Part shown: positions 1 through 12,749 of the stretch, one piece after another
Layout of the letters: each line of letters begins with the position of its first letter
Numbering within the stretch: the stretch's first letter is position 1
Origin: Zhengitettix transpicula
Taxonomy: Eukaryota; Arthropoda; Insecta; Orthoptera; Tetrigidae
Assembly (NCBI GenBank): GCA_037074705.1
Contig: CM073593.1
Coordinates: forward strand, 59,809,501 to 59,873,500
DNA length: 64,000 nt
Direction of reading: 5' to 3'
The notes under the pieces: generated by a model
What the model saw: only the letters and a program-made list of their open reading frames with translations
Database searches by the model: none
What the model was told of the DNA's origin: nothing
Program-made: the position numbers and the translations under genes

Positions 1-560
1 AACGATAAACATATTTTATTATTATTTACATGTGACTGGAATAATTTGCTAATCAATCCTATCATTTGCGTATGTTTATTTATAAACGCATCTATGTGCG
101 CTTCAAATATAGTTTTTTAATCAAATACTATTCCTAAATCTTTAATAAGATTCACTCTTTCCAAAGAACAACGTTCAATATTATAAGAAAAAATAACAAC
201 ATTTAATTTAATGACCGTTTAGAAAAGTCAATACATTCTGTATTAGATTTAATAGATTTACATATTTTAAATCATATTAAATTAATAATTAAATGTGTGA
301 AAAATTAGATGCATAGGAAACAATGGAGTATCTATTTGGTAAATAGAAATTCAGAATATTAAAAGTTTATTTATTATAAAATAATAATTATTATGCAATG
401 CATTAAACAAGTTACGTAAATTATAATCCAACCGAACTGTATAAAATCGAGCTAAAGAAGTCATGTTTATAAAAAAAAGTATTTCAAGTAATAAGACCAC
501 TCCCATATGGACTAATACGTCGTGTTGCCTAATTATGAGTCAAGTTCTATAATATATTAT
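1..560. other. A+T-rich DNA, no feature seen
   Basis: Low-complexity A+T-rich sequence with many stops in all frames. I see no repeat unit, RNA gene or exon here. Confidence 0.5.
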
Positions 561-830
561 AATACCACGAATTTCCGATTGTCCGCGAACGTCACCGCTT
601 TGAATTGCTGGCAGAGGCTCTCCGAGCATTAACTGTGTAAAATGAAAAATAACTCATCGACTGAGCTGCAGATAAGGGCCCCGTCCAGAGCCGTTGATGA
701 GGGAGAAGAGATTTAGCGCACCACAGCACAGCTCGGAAAAATCGCGCCGACGTGACGAGGGTTGCGAATGTCCGCCAACTTAATTGCGTATCAGTGGGAC
801 ATTCTCCGCGCTCACCACTCACATTTCCAT
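561..830. other. G+C-raised island, possibly conserved non-coding
   Basis: Base composition rises sharply above the flanks and CpG dinucleotides are frequent. A 76-codon open frame on the minus strand (592-822) resembles no family I know. Such islands in A+T-rich insect DNA can be single-copy regulatory DNA or exon fragments; I cannot tell which. Confidence 0.25.
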
Positions 831-1994
831 ATAGAACCTATATTTTAGATTTGTAATCTTCGCTCCCTTTTATAATGCTTGTCCAAAATTGGAGCTTCAG
901 AATAATTGAAAAAGTATTTATATATATTTTTTAGTTGAACGATGATGTTAGCTGAAAAAAAACCTAAATCTCAACTCTCCCTGAAGGAATTTATTTTTTC
1001 GTCAGCAGAAGAGGTAGTAGGTAATGGAAAACGTGGCGTACGCGAGGGATATTCTGTTGTGCCTAATGGATTACGCGAAACGCGGTTCGCTACTCTGTTG
1101 GGTTTCTCGACGCGCCACTGCTTCGAGATGTCAGCAAAGAAATTCATTCGTTAACTCGTGTTCCCGGAAGTTCCTACAAGAGTTTCCTTAAGGGAAGGAA
1201 CTAAGATATCGCATGCAACATTTAACAGCTACCAGAGAAGTTCAGTCGTAGATACCAAACAATATATTTTACAATTATGAATATTGGTGCAATTCGTTAA
1301 TTAGAATCATGTGAATAGAGTTTGAAATATGCGTGTGCCCAGGATATGTAATAAATTGACGTATCGGGGCTACAAATATTTCGTAAATATCGTAGGGTTG
1401 TCCAATATAAAATAGACTGAAACAATAGCAACTGTAAATTTCCAACACTATTCTGATAAAGCATGTGACTAGGTTTCATCATAATTCTCGCGGATAAATG
1501 AGCATCACTGACAGGTAAATTATACAATCTGATCGTGTTTCATTCCCTGAGTTTTCAGAGTCTACCATTAAAATTATTTCCTTACGATTTATATGTTGCG
1601 GATACATAGTAGTGGGATTTTCAAATTTATTATAAACACACAAAAATTAGAATTTAATTAAGTTAAGCCTTTATTAACAAACTTTTATTAGATCGTTGCA
1701 CTCAGGGTTTGAACATAGAAAATGAAGTAATAAACCATTTGAATGAAAGTATTAATTAAAGCTTTAAAATCGAAAATATTTTTAATCAGGAGATTTGCCA
1801 TTATTTGAAACAGTTTTTTTATGGTCTGACAGGGACAGCGTAAATTCGTGCTGAATTAGAGGTACTTTTGTTCTGTGGCATTGAGATGTCATTCAGTACA
1901 CAGGCAGAGGATCGGCGTTGTCGAGTTTGCGGCAGGGTGGATATGAGGGGTCTCCGGTTCTGGTGAATTCTATCCTCGAACCAACACACTGTTT
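831..1994. other. A+T-rich DNA, no feature supported
   Basis: Mildly G+C-raised around 970-1200, otherwise A+T-rich. The short open frames at 942-1154 (+) and 1297-1527 (-) have no recognisable motif and no good exon signals. I reject them as genes. Confidence 0.4.
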
Positions 1995-1996
1995 GA

Positions 1997-2070
<74 letters not shown>

Positions 2071-2081
2071 GTGTCTCTCTC

Positions 2082-2144
<63 letters not shown>

Positions 2145-2146
2145 TT
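1995..2146. repeat. Compound self-complementary microsatellite (CT)n-(GT)n-(GA)n
   Basis: About 85 bp of nearly pure CT (1998-2082) runs into about 18 bp of GT (2082-2100) and then about 44 bp of GA (2101-2144). The CT and GA tracts are reverse complements, so one strand can fold into a hairpin of up to about 44 bp with the GT tract as loop. Three open frames overlapping the tract (Ser-Leu, Arg-Glu and Thr-His repeats) are artefacts of the repeat. Confidence 0.95.
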
Positions 2147-4860
2147 TTGAAACTCAATCACTCTGTCTGCATATCTATCTGTTTCCTTCTCTCTTTCGGA
2201 ATTTTCCTCTCTATTCCTATCGTAACAGGACCAAGAGTCAAGTTTTCTCACACTATATTCAACTTCTGTCAAGCATTTTCTTAATCTCGCAGATTGAAAG
2301 ATAAATTAGCCACAGTCGCCTTATAGGCGATCTGCGATCTACGATCTATTATTTCCGGCCATGCCTTACTTTTTATCGGCTTGACTTCGCACGTCTTTGT
2401 GGGCCACGGATTAGCTGACCTCTGCGAAATTCACTTAAATGGCTAGCCCGCTCATGTCGCAAAACTAAACTAGCATTTTATTATGTATTGATATTTACCC
2501 GTTATATTTTTGATACTCATTACAGGTTAAATATCTTCCATTTGGAACCGTACTGGAAAATACAGGTTTTATATCATGCAGTGCTAAGATTATAAGGAAA
2601 AAAATTTGTAGAATATTTTATACTGTTCCCATAAGCTGCTCAACAATAATATTTTGACAAATAACAAAGTTGTTTTCAAATTTTCTTCTAGTAGAAAAGT
2701 TGGCGTCAAGAATATAATTTATTCTTTGATTTCTACAGACCTATTTTATCAGAAGTATGTCTCGGAAAATTTATTTAAATAATTTTAGCTTGTTTTGTTT
2801 ATTTATATATTTTAGAATATTTCATTTGGTTGGTACATGTTGTCAAGCGTAGCTTTCAGTCCCACGTGCTTCCAGTCATCTTGATGACTCCCATAAAATA
2901 CCGGCAGACAACGCAGGAGCCTCTGGTATTAAGGAGCTGAAAGGCACTTTTCCTATCTCCATTCCTCTCCTGAAACGGATACCGAGACCTATCAAGCCTC
3001 CCCTGTCTGCCAAAGAGAAGCCTCATATATATGGATCCAATGTCCTTCAACGACAAGAAAGATTTTTTTGTCAGGGTGTATGTTGTGATCTATAACTATT
3101 GAGTGCCGTAGTTAGATCAGCGCCGACAGAGTGGGAGCATGAAATGGCAACTGAGTGAAGGGGGGAAACTCATTCCCAGCGTTATTGACTGATCATAAAC
3201 CCATTGTGTTGAAATTAAAATAAGACAGTTCCGTTTTATTTAAAAATAGAAAATTTTAGAGTTTGTATTTATAATAATTATAATTCAAGTTCCATTTATG
3301 ACAAGATTGTCGTCAAATTTCTGTTTACCTATACATTGTTAACGTGAGCACACATTTTGAACTTAAAATGCACAAATATCCTTACGGAAAGGTTGAGTAA
3401 CGGTGGAAATATCGTTAGTAAAGGAAGAAGGATTGCATAAAAGAAAAATGTCAGAATATGTTTTCTATAATCTGTTTAAAACAATTACTCATGAATATAT
3501 GTAAAAATATTTATCTTTACTTTGAGTTTTATTTTGTTTTAATTAGGATGTTTCAACATTACAAAAATATATACACTTTTTACAAAATTAAATTCAGTAA
3601 TCAAAAATAATTATAAAAGTTATATATTTACGTATTAATTAATTTAGTGATAATGTGCAACCCTGTTTCGGAGGAAATGGTGGATTCAATAATATATATA
3701 CCATGAAAATATTTGAGTAAAAAAATGACACAAAATGAGAGACTTTGATTATATGTTCGTAAGATTGTGAATTATTATTATAGCATTATGAATTTTATTT
3801 AAAGAAATCATTGGAATCGTAATGTCCTTAACCATACCACATAACTAAAGTGGATTCAATTGAATTATATATTTGTGTACTCCTAAGGAACTTATTTTCC
3901 TTGATTGATGCAATATAATATATAAAATAATTATTCGTAATATTCAAACAATTAATTTTTGTATTTCATGTATTATTTTGACCATTATCTGCGTAATGAA
4001 CAAGAGATTCATTAGTGACCGCAGTCTAAAAATATTTCAGTAAATCCTTAAATAATGAGTGCTGTTATAAAACCGAATGGTAAAATGTAAAATTAAACAG
4101 TCATTATTTTGAGGGCTAACTGATCGTTAGTAATTGCTTTCATTCGTCGAATCCTGCCACTAATTGCGAAATAATTTACAGAAATATTTAACTAGTATTA
4201 AATGACGGCAAAACTCACCGTTTGTGTGAATCATGTTTTAACATTCAAATATCAGCTGGTTGGCTCTAGTTATTGGGCTGTTTTTGAGATATTTATATCG
4301 AAAAAGCTGATGTTTATACAAAATATTTATAAAAACTCTGCCGGCGACACATGATTAAATCAGAAAGGAAAACACTTTTAATCACATAAAATTAATTACG
4401 GTGAATAATTAATTCACCAATTTGTAAAGTAAACATTCGAAATAAACAAAACAAATGTTAAAAATAACATAAACCATCAGGCTCGAAACATGTGTTGAAT
4501 TTCTTAACCTTCATCTTGCATTATAATATAGATTTTGGTTCCTCTGGAAAATAATCAAGTAGTACTTCATTTGCAGTGAAGTTATATTCATTTCAACATT
4601 TTTACTGATCGGCGGTTCCACTGTTCCGATCCGTTGTCTTCACACAAAATTTCATGAATTTATGAAAAATTATAACACAACGTTAAATGTATAACATAAT
4701 AATGAAGGGTTGATAGTCGACTATCTAAAATAAACTGGACTTGGTGGGATTGGATTTTTTAGGATTACTCGAAATTGTGTCATTTACATTTATTCTTAAA
4801 CTTTGAGACGTCCATTTTCCAAAATTGTATCTTTTAGTTATATACATATTTTATTTAAAT
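2147..4860. other. Mostly A+T-rich DNA with two small G+C-raised patches
   Basis: 2300-2465 is G+C-raised and includes a GGATTA word (Bicoid/Otx-type core) near 2408. 2840-3060 is also raised, with a 66-codon minus-strand open frame of no recognisable family. The remainder (3060-4860) is A+T-rich with nothing I can support. Confidence 0.35.
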
Positions 4861-5187
4861 TAAGGAAAGATGTTGACGAGGTGCTTGCTGCAGACTAGAG
4901 ACAACGGACGACTCCTTACGGTACTCGTCGGAGTAGAAATAAATCCCAAAGCCGCATGGCAATTTTAGGGCTCGGTCAAAGACGTCTGTACGAGCAAAGA
5001 CCACGTTAACGAAGAAAGACAGTAGGGTACACTTAGTGAATTTCGTCACTTGTCTCCAGGGGTAACTGTCCAATCTGAAAGTGTAAGGGACGAAAAGGGT
5101 GCCCTGACATGTGGTTAAATTAACAAATCACAAAACATCAGAAAGGGAGTTCAAGAGGCGAACTTTTTGAATGAACAGTTCATGTCC
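4861..5187 (-). other. Unrecognised sequence adjoining an inverted repeat, possible LTR-like fragment
   Basis: G+C-raised sequence directly outside the left arm of the 5.2-5.9 kb inverted repeat, without a counterpart on the right. On the minus strand it reads TGTCAGGG... to ...GTCAACA between about 5108 and 4869, which loosely resembles LTR termini. I find no polyadenylation signal, primer-binding site or target duplication. Its 72-codon minus-strand open frame matches nothing I know. Confidence 0.2.
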
Positions 5188-5916
5188 AGCTCTGAGAGTG
5201 AACACTGCTGTACCGGAGGTCACGCGTCTTCCAGTCTTCGCTGCTCCAGTATCTCGTAAGAGCTGGGGTTTTATTTCCAGGTTTTGCGATGCGAGTTCTT
5301 GCAAACAAAACCACCAAGGATTATCCGGATGAGAATAGCTCTTTTTATTTCTGAGTAACCGGCGGTTAATTACAAGCAACAACGCAGTGAGAGCAAACTA
5401 TTAAAATTATAATTCTGTTTTTATATTAATTTATTTTATTCTATTAAATTTATTTCTTTATTTTTCCTGCGTTTTATATTCGTGGTTCTACAGGTGGCGC
5501 CAGAGATATGAGTAGAATTTCCAAAGGCAAAAATATTTTTTCATTTCTGGTTTCGTTAACGCTTTAATCTTTCCTAATTCACTCAATTACAGACACCGGA
5601 GTGCCTGACAACATTTTTACTAGTGTCTCGTAAATACAGCCAATAAAGAAATAAATTTAATGGAATAAAATAAATTAATATAAAAACAGGATTATAATTT
5701 TAATAGTTTGCTCTCACTGCGTTGTTGCTTGTAATTAACCGCCGGCTACTCAGAAATAAAAAGAACTATTCTCATCCGGATAATCCGTGGTGGTTTTGTT
5801 TGCAAGAACTCGCATCGCGACACCTGGAAATAAAACCCCAGCTCTTACCAGATACTGGAGCAGCGAAGACTGGAAGACGCGTGACCTCCGGTACACCAGT
5901 GTTCACTCTCAGAGCT
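5188..5916. repeat. Large inverted repeat, about 275-bp arms and 180-bp loop
   Basis: The left arm (5188-5462) is the reverse complement of the right arm (5643-5916), with only a few substitutions. As a result the two arms hold near-identical short open frames on opposite strands. Those frames end differently and show no domain, so I treat them as shared repeat sequence rather than a gene pair. The high identity suggests a fairly recent inverted duplication or foldback element. I saw no clear target duplication at the outer ends. Confidence 0.9.
5492..5502 (+). promoter_or_regulatory. CTCF-like motif AGGTGGCGCCA
   Basis: AGGTGGCGCCA matches the core of the insect CTCF insulator motif (AGGTGGCGC). 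It lies near the start of the loop of the 5.2-5.9 kb inverted repeat. A single short match is weak evidence for binding. Confidence 0.3.
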
Positions 5917-7992
5917 TTAATTACCTTATATTTAGTTGGAATTTTATTAATAATTTATTTCGTTTTAACTTCGAATTTAATGATTAAACAATATACAAAT
6001 TTTCAAAAATAATTTAATACCAAAAAATAATTATACATTTACTAATCAATTTAATTCAATAATTCTAACCTGCGGGAATCTTTCAGAGGAAAGGCTGGAT
6101 TCAATAATGCGTGGTTTGGTATTAGTATTTAGTCATATTTCATTGATCACATATAGAAGCAGAAATACTCGGAATATTTTTACTAACAGTCTAAATTCCA
6201 ATATTAACCAAATTAAAAACGACAACTAAAAATAACACTAAGCATATACCTAATATAAATCAATGACTACAGTGAAGGCAGTCGAATTATGCATTATCTT
6301 TCCCTTACATCGTATCGTTACACACATTACAGTCAATAAATATTATTTCGTTTTTAAGTGTTAAATGGTAAAATATTTAGTATTACAGCTGAAGTTTTTG
6401 ACTCGTAATTTTCGAATAATATCAATATTGTAATTAAACGCTATTGGAAAGTTTCCCTTGAAACACAGAAATTGTTTCAAGAAATACAGTAACATTCGCC
6501 TTGCGGTATCGAATTTCTTTTTGATTCTTGTTATAAAGTTACAAGTCAAATTTTAAAAGTAGCAGTCCGAACGCCGTGAAAGATGAGCAAGCAACTTTTA
6601 ATTATGATAATTAAGTCACCTAATTGAGACCTGTGTGTTGTTTTAATTTTGCTTCAATGAGAATTTAACCTAAAATTTTGCGGAAGTTAAGTAACTTTGA
6701 GATGATTCGTGGCCAGGTTGGGAACTGTTATTCAGAAAAGTGGAAATACTGTGTTTGTACTTGCATAAAATTATTTGAACGAAGAAGTATATTTTCTGTA
6801 TACAAGAAAACTAAATACTCCAAGCCTTGTCCATATGAAATGAACATTTTTTTCGGAACAATAAATAAAATTTTTAACAAAAATTTAAGATTCAAAGGCA
6901 TTGAATATTTCAATACTTTCGTGATTATTTCGTTGCACAACCTTACAATAATAGTATTATTGACTATTTTTATTCCTGGTATTTTACGAATTTGATTCTT
7001 TTTCTCTGTGTCTTAGTCTTTATCTTTAAAATGAATCAAAGTCTATAAAATTAGTAATATTAAATTATTACATTATATTTTAATTTATAAAAATTTCTTT
7101 TGACGAATACGAATATCTTTTGATACATACTGGGTTCTACAAGAAGTTAACTAGAAAGTCATTAAAATAAGTCTTAACAAACTTTACCTTCAAAAACATT
7201 CTCAGAGTCCGCAGATGAGATTTTACAGGATCTCATCCCGACGCGACTTGATATTAATTCTCAGAAGGTTATTGGGAATGAAAAAATTCGTATCGAAGTG
7301 AACTCGTTACAAACCCAAGATTCTTCGTGGAAATATTCCAGCACACAGAATGAGATGAATTTTGTTTACGTTCTCCTCCGAGCTCATAGTTCAATGTAAT
7401 TTACAGAACTCCAGATATTATGTAGAATTATTAAACTTTTCGATCCAACTAGGCGCAAAGTAAATTGTGTTATGAAACAAATCAATCATCATTATAAGAA
7501 TATAAACAATATTTGTGAGTTACCCTCCCCATTTACACTGGAAAAAATTCGACGATTCACTAGAATTAGTTTTATTAAAGCCTATGGCACATTCTCTGAT
7601 TTTAAAAAAAATATATAAACGAAACGCAAACTAATATACGACTTCTCGCCGATTTTATGAAAAAATATTACGAAGCAAACTCGACTAGAAAAATATTGAT
7701 TATAATAAATGGTGTTGGCATAGTTGCAGTGCAGATCTATGAGAGTGCTTGCAACGTTTGTGACTGCGAAGCAACGTGCATTTGCTCTGCCGTAAATTAA
7801 AGGTGATCGTAACTAATTGTGAAGGGACATTTACAATACAACACACCAAAGGCAGAACTTGTAGATTTACGACTAAGGACAGCTGCAAAAATTACTCATA
7901 CGTGATTTGTGTCTATGGCTGTGGACCAAGAGAAGTTTGTCGAGAATAATAAAAAATATAATTACCGCAAATTGGCCGTAAGTAAGAATTTA
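5917..7992. other. A+T-rich DNA, no feature supported
   Basis: The overlapping open frames at 6678-6995 (+) and 6728-6940 (-) and the frame at 7700-7888 (-) have A+T-driven composition and no motifs. No RNA gene or repeat unit recognised. Confidence 0.4.
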
Positions 7993-7993
7993 T

Positions 7994-8250
7994 TTATAAA
8001 CATTAATATTTACGATAAATATCTCTTGGTTTAGGGTCCTCTTCAGATGTATTTCAAAATTAATGAAGAAATATATGAATAAACAATAAAAGTTTAAATT
8101 CCAAAAAAATTAAGTATAATATGTATAATTGCAGTATTAAAATATGATGTACATTTTTAATTAAAACAATATAACATCTGAAGAGGACCCTAAACTAAGG
8201 GATGAAACGTTATATATTTTAGTTTATTGTAAATTTTAATGTTTACAAAA
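7994..8250. repeat. Inverted repeat carrying a hammerhead-like motif
   Basis: The left arm (about 7994-8050) and right arm (about 8171-8250) are imperfect reverse complements joined by an A+T-rich spacer. Both contain the same AGGACCCTAAAC-type word. The right arm keeps about 20 extra bases, including GGATGAAACGTT, that the left arm has lost. Confidence 0.75.
8178..8210 (+). ncRNA. Hammerhead-like core motif (19-nt spacer)
   Basis: CTGAAGA at 8178-8184 matches the hammerhead CUGANGA core. It is followed by 19 nt holding a CCCT/AGGG 4-bp stem, then GAAAC at 8204-8208. Stems I and III and a cleavage site are not resolved. Best read as a decayed retroelement-borne motif. Confidence 0.4.
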
Positions 8251-9500
8251 ATCTGACTACTGATTATATTTAATTCAAGTCATATAAATCCAATTTTTAA
8301 TCATACCAATAGAAACATTATAAAATTTTATATTTAGAAAACTGTTTATGGTATTTTATCATATATGCACTAAATTTTTTAATGAATATAACGTTTTTTA
8401 AAATAATAATTTAAAAAATTTAGTGAAAATACAACTGAAATGTTAAAAATGGAACAATCGAAACTTAGAAGAAACATTGTTGAAACACTGAAATAATTAA
8501 TCTTTTTCTCTATGTTATTTCAGCAGGTATTTTGTTTTATTTATCGTGAAGTCGCATAAGCGCAATGTGAGATTTAACAATATATAATATCAAACAATTT
8601 TTAGTACTTAATTATATTTTAGAATTAATAAATATCTGGTGTTAATTTAATTTAATAAAGCAAAATTCTCTCTTGAATCTGAGTTAATAGTATGTTTTTG
8701 TATCTGAAAATATTTGAACTTAGACATTGTATTATTAGGGCATTTATGCGGGAATAAATATGGGAGCGAAGAGATGATTACTTTTAGAAAGGAGACAGGT
8801 AAATGATAAATATAAAAATCTTTTGCCGTAAATGTCGCTAGAAATTTGCCTTTCAATAATATTTTTTTTCAATGCAGAAAAGCAGAAATAATATTTCTGC
8901 TGTGAGGATTGAACACGCGAACATCTGCCATCTAGTTTCCTTAAACCATCCAATTATCTGAGGAATCACTTAACTGAGAGGATAAAGACTCACAAATCTG
9001 TGTTCCTTACATTCAGCATTATTTTGATTAATAAATTTATCATTTTTTGGGTACTTTTGTGATTCATATATTTAAAATAAGAACAGAGGAGGAAAGTGAA
9101 TATTCGGTTTGAATATGAGAAAAATTCAGCGCCCTCTAGGAACATAATAATTTTATTTCATGGATAATGTCAGTGCAAGCAAAATTTGTGTTCAGGATGA
9201 GTGTCAATTTGTTTGGTGCAGATAAACAGATCAAGAAATGTAATATAAAAAATGTTGTTTTAATACAAGGGAAATTCTTGTACCGAATGTAGCGTAATGG
9301 AAAATCATAGCCTCATTGAACGTGGCTTTGATAAATGATCAATTAATTGTATCGCGCTGCGTTAGAAAACAGACCTCTGATTATGGATTAATTATGCATA
9401 GTCAGAATTAATTTATAAAAAATTAATAACAATACGAATAAATTCTATAGATAGGGAATATTTTTTCTCCCGAGTTTCATCAAGTACGGGTGTGTGAATG
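8251..9500. other. A+T-rich DNA, no gene seen
   Basis: Two overlapping minus-strand open frames (8647-8953) have no recognisable content. A CTCF-like word lies at 9127-9140. Confidence 0.4.
9127..9140 (-). promoter_or_regulatory. CTCF-like motif (minus strand)
   Basis: The minus strand reads CCTAGAGGGCGCTG, close to the general CTCF consensus, which centres on AGRKGGCRC. One isolated word, so low confidence. Confidence 0.25.
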
Positions 9501-9509
9501 AGTGTATTG

Positions 9510-9860
9510 CAGGGTGGATTAGGGAAAGGAATTAGCCTGCAGGCACACATTGTCTTGGCCACCTGTCGCTGCAGGTACGTGATGTACATCAGAAGGGGCG
9601 GATTGCTCCAGGCGTCCTAATTCCAGTTGCAGAGGCGTAAATCTCTTTCTCTTTCTCTCTCTCTCTCTCTCTGTCTGAAGCTGTGCCGTGGGACGGGGTG
9701 TTTTGCTGGCGAGGGCAGCAACTCAATTAGCAACGGACCAGGGCGTTATTAGCCCCTCCCCCGAACTGCTCTCCCCATCCCACCACCCCCTCCAAAACTC
9801 TACATCACCACGGCCCGATCACCCTCTCGCTGGGACGCAACTAGATTCCAAGTGAAATGT
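9510..9860. other. G+C-raised island with E-box words and a CT microsatellite
   Basis: Composition rises abruptly. It holds CACCTG/CAGGTA-type E-box words near 9560-9575, a CT-rich microsatellite at 9641-9675 and a C-rich stretch at 9755-9800. No open frame is convincing. This could be regulatory DNA. Confidence 0.3.
9641..9675. repeat. CT microsatellite
   Basis: A run of CT dinucleotides with two CTTT interruptions at its 5' side. Confidence 0.85.
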
Positions 9861-12439
9861 GCGCGTACGGGGAAATTTCCAAATCATTTAACAGAATCAA
9901 GAGTTCGCGGAATGAGACTTAAAGCCGTATACGCTAGTGTTAAGCAAACTAAAACACTGAAATCGTTTTTGCAGCGACTGAGGTGATTGTACATAAAATT
10001 ATGCTTGTTGATTCAGTTGTTACTAAATTTGGCAATTAACTCAATGTTTGATGGTCAATAATTTTGGACTGGAATCAGTATATCATATTTCTAAGCACTG
10101 AGGTGTTTATAACTTTCCTACATATGACTATGTAAGCTTTTTGAAAATATTAAAAATATTGAAACCTCTTCACTATATACAATTTCCCGTTACTTAACTA
10201 ACTTTAAACTCACAATTGAATTAAACAAATAATGCACTAAGTTGTCAGAGGATGAAGCTTTTTAAAAATAATTTATTCATTTCAAGCTAAAATTGAAAGA
10301 AACAGCTCCAACTATAAGACTAAATATAAATGTATACAAATGAAGTGGAAGTAGTGAGGTGAAATCAAGACATATGCCAGTAGAGAAAAATGATACAATC
10401 CAAGGAATAAGATAAAAAAAAAGAGATCTTAAAAGTAATGGTAAAATTTCATACCGTATTAACTTGATCATCAGAGTTCTTGAGAGGTGAGAGGATGATA
10501 ACATGTGTTCTATACACAATTACAAAAAAAAATGTTCACAGTCATCGATCTTCAATTTGACTAATCAAAATTATGAAGACGGTAAGTCAATACATAAGTA
10601 AGCAGCATTATATAATATTAACATCTCATTTCAAAATAATTTTACGTCGGCCAAGTGTTCTTCCATTTCTGAGCATTCATTTTTTGTTATTTATTATCTT
10701 ACGTCTATTATAGTTGATATAAAGTGCTTATATAAAAATTAATTTTGCTTTATATGTAGTTATATCGAGGATTTTTGTTTCATAAGGTTTAAACTCGTGC
10801 TTCAATGTTTTCAGATGGGTAAAAAGCGCTGGATTTTAATTTCAGGCTTTTCCAGGGTCGCGGTAAAATTATTACAGTCCTTCATTTAAACCAATTTATA
10901 GTTTCACAGAATGTTAATTTATATTTTAATTTTGTTAGGTAAATTATCGTCACTAACATAAATAGGATATAAAGTTCTTATAAATAATTACAGTGTTTTA
11001 ATTAATTAAAATAATTGGACTGTTCAACGGTATTTTTAAAAAATATTACGTAGTAGATAACTGGATCAGTATCTCTAGTTTTTCACATTGATGTTATTCA
11101 TATGTTATTCTGATTTGAAGAATGATTAATACAAAAAATTGAAAGCTTTAATACTTAATAAATAAAAATATTAACCGAAATTCTGTTCAAGGTTTTATTC
11201 CTACGTATTACTACATTTATAAACATACCTTGTGTTAATAGATATTCATAGCGAACCTCCCGCTTCTCCTCGATATCATATATCAATTTTAAAACGCCTT
11301 TTCTCTCCCCACTGATCCATTTACCGGTAATGGAACCATCTTCTCTCTTTGTTCCCATTTCCTTGCCTTGAGAGAAAATTTCATCGTAGCACTATCTTGT
11401 GACACAAAACAGACTAACACATGAATATATTATGAATATACAATGCAGTTAGGTCAGTTGTCAGGTTCGCTTTTAACAGTTACATATTCCGAGAGAGTCA
11501 CATTTATAGACAAATAATTTCTATCAGAGAACGAATGCTTTCCCGGCGAATTTGTTACAAATGTAATAATCTGGTTGAAACCCGAGAACTGTGTTGGAAA
11601 TCATTTCTGCGTAAAGCAGTGTTACTTATAAAGAAATTTTGGGTAATGGATTGAAGTAAGAGTATCAAGTTCTGCAATACGCGCAAGCATTAAACATATT
11701 TGATTGATGTTTTTATGGTGTTCTAATTTATGGTTTTTGAGGGGATAAAAAGTGTAGGAAATTTTTTTCAAAGAGATACGAGTGAGAAATTGAATTTTTC
11801 GGGCAGTAAAGATCTCTTTTTGACTGCTGGGAAAAAGGAGCATCAGTTCAGGAAATGAATAATACTTAAATAAATGGACTTACTGGATTCAGCCAAGGAC
11901 GTCTGTTGAAGTCTTTCTGTGACTGACAATTCGTTCTTTATTTTATTTAATTTTCTTTCCATAGTTTTTTTTAAAGAAAACCAAGCAGTGGAACACACGA
12001 TAAGCTTTAAGATAATATTAATAAATTTATTTATTGCCAAAAAATGAAGAATACAACAATATGCAAGCGTCAAGTAATAAAAAAGTACAATAATGCATAA
12101 TTAAAATTCCATATTTGGATAACATTGAAAAAATAATTTTATGAGTAGAAAGTATTTTCAATTAACCATTTTTTAATTGAGATTTTGATCACATTTAATC
12201 GTATTGAATGTGACTTCTCGGGTAATCTAAAAAACAGAGCAATTTAATTAGAATGAAAACCCATTAGGTGTCACAATGTGATAATTAAATATTGTAGTAT
12301 AATTATGATTGTGGAGATGGAGGTCAGAATTACCTAAGCATCTTCGTAATTATCAGCGATTTACTGATTAGTTTAATTGTATTGTCACAATCGAATATTA
12401 CCTTCCTTCGTTCGGAATAATTGTAATTGTTAATAGTGT
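9861..12439. other. A+T-rich DNA, no feature supported
   Basis: Short minus-strand open frames (10277-10519, 11155-11358, 11622-11843, 11843-12073) lack motifs and flanking exon signals. No repeat family recognised. Confidence 0.4.
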
Positions 12440-12469
12440 TTTACATTGGTTTTGTGAAAGTTAAGCCGA

Positions 12470-12690
12470 ACCCTTCGCCCAGTGACTCGAACTTGGAGGG
12501 TGGAGTGACTGACAGGACTGGTCCAGATGATTTTGCGAAGTGAAAGCGGACAATAGTGCAAGTGCGAGGAAGGACAGTTACACTGGGGAGCGTGCACAGG
12601 AAAGAACGAGTTGGTGTTGGTGTGAACGGGACGAGGAGTACAGGAAACTCTGCCATCGAGAACCTCGATCATCGGAAAACAAGACCCAAG
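12470..12690 (+). other. Candidate non-coding first exon with splice donor
   Basis: A G+C-raised, purine-rich block stands out from A+T-rich flanks and ends in CCAAG|GTAACG, a good splice-donor context at 12690/12691. Its short plus-strand open frame (from 12540) shows no domain. This is the texture of an insect 5'-UTR exon, but there is no promoter element or downstream coding exon to support it. It could equally be conserved non-coding DNA. Confidence 0.2.
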
Positions 12691-12749
12691 GTAACGCCCA
12701 ACTAGTCATTTTCTCTTCCCTCCAAACTGGCCTAAATACAGTACTGTAA

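Noticed and set aside
1819..2304. Open frames with Ser-Leu, Arg-Glu and Thr-His repeats on both strands
   Set aside because: They translate the CT/GT/GA microsatellite and have no unique sequence with coding character.
4861..5110. Solo LTR on the minus strand
   Set aside because: TG...CA-like ends only; no target duplication, polyadenylation signal or adjacent primer-binding site.
5128..6012. Two near-identical short open frames on opposite strands
   Set aside because: Explained by the inverted repeat. The frames end differently and have no domain, so conservation is of DNA and not shown to be of protein.
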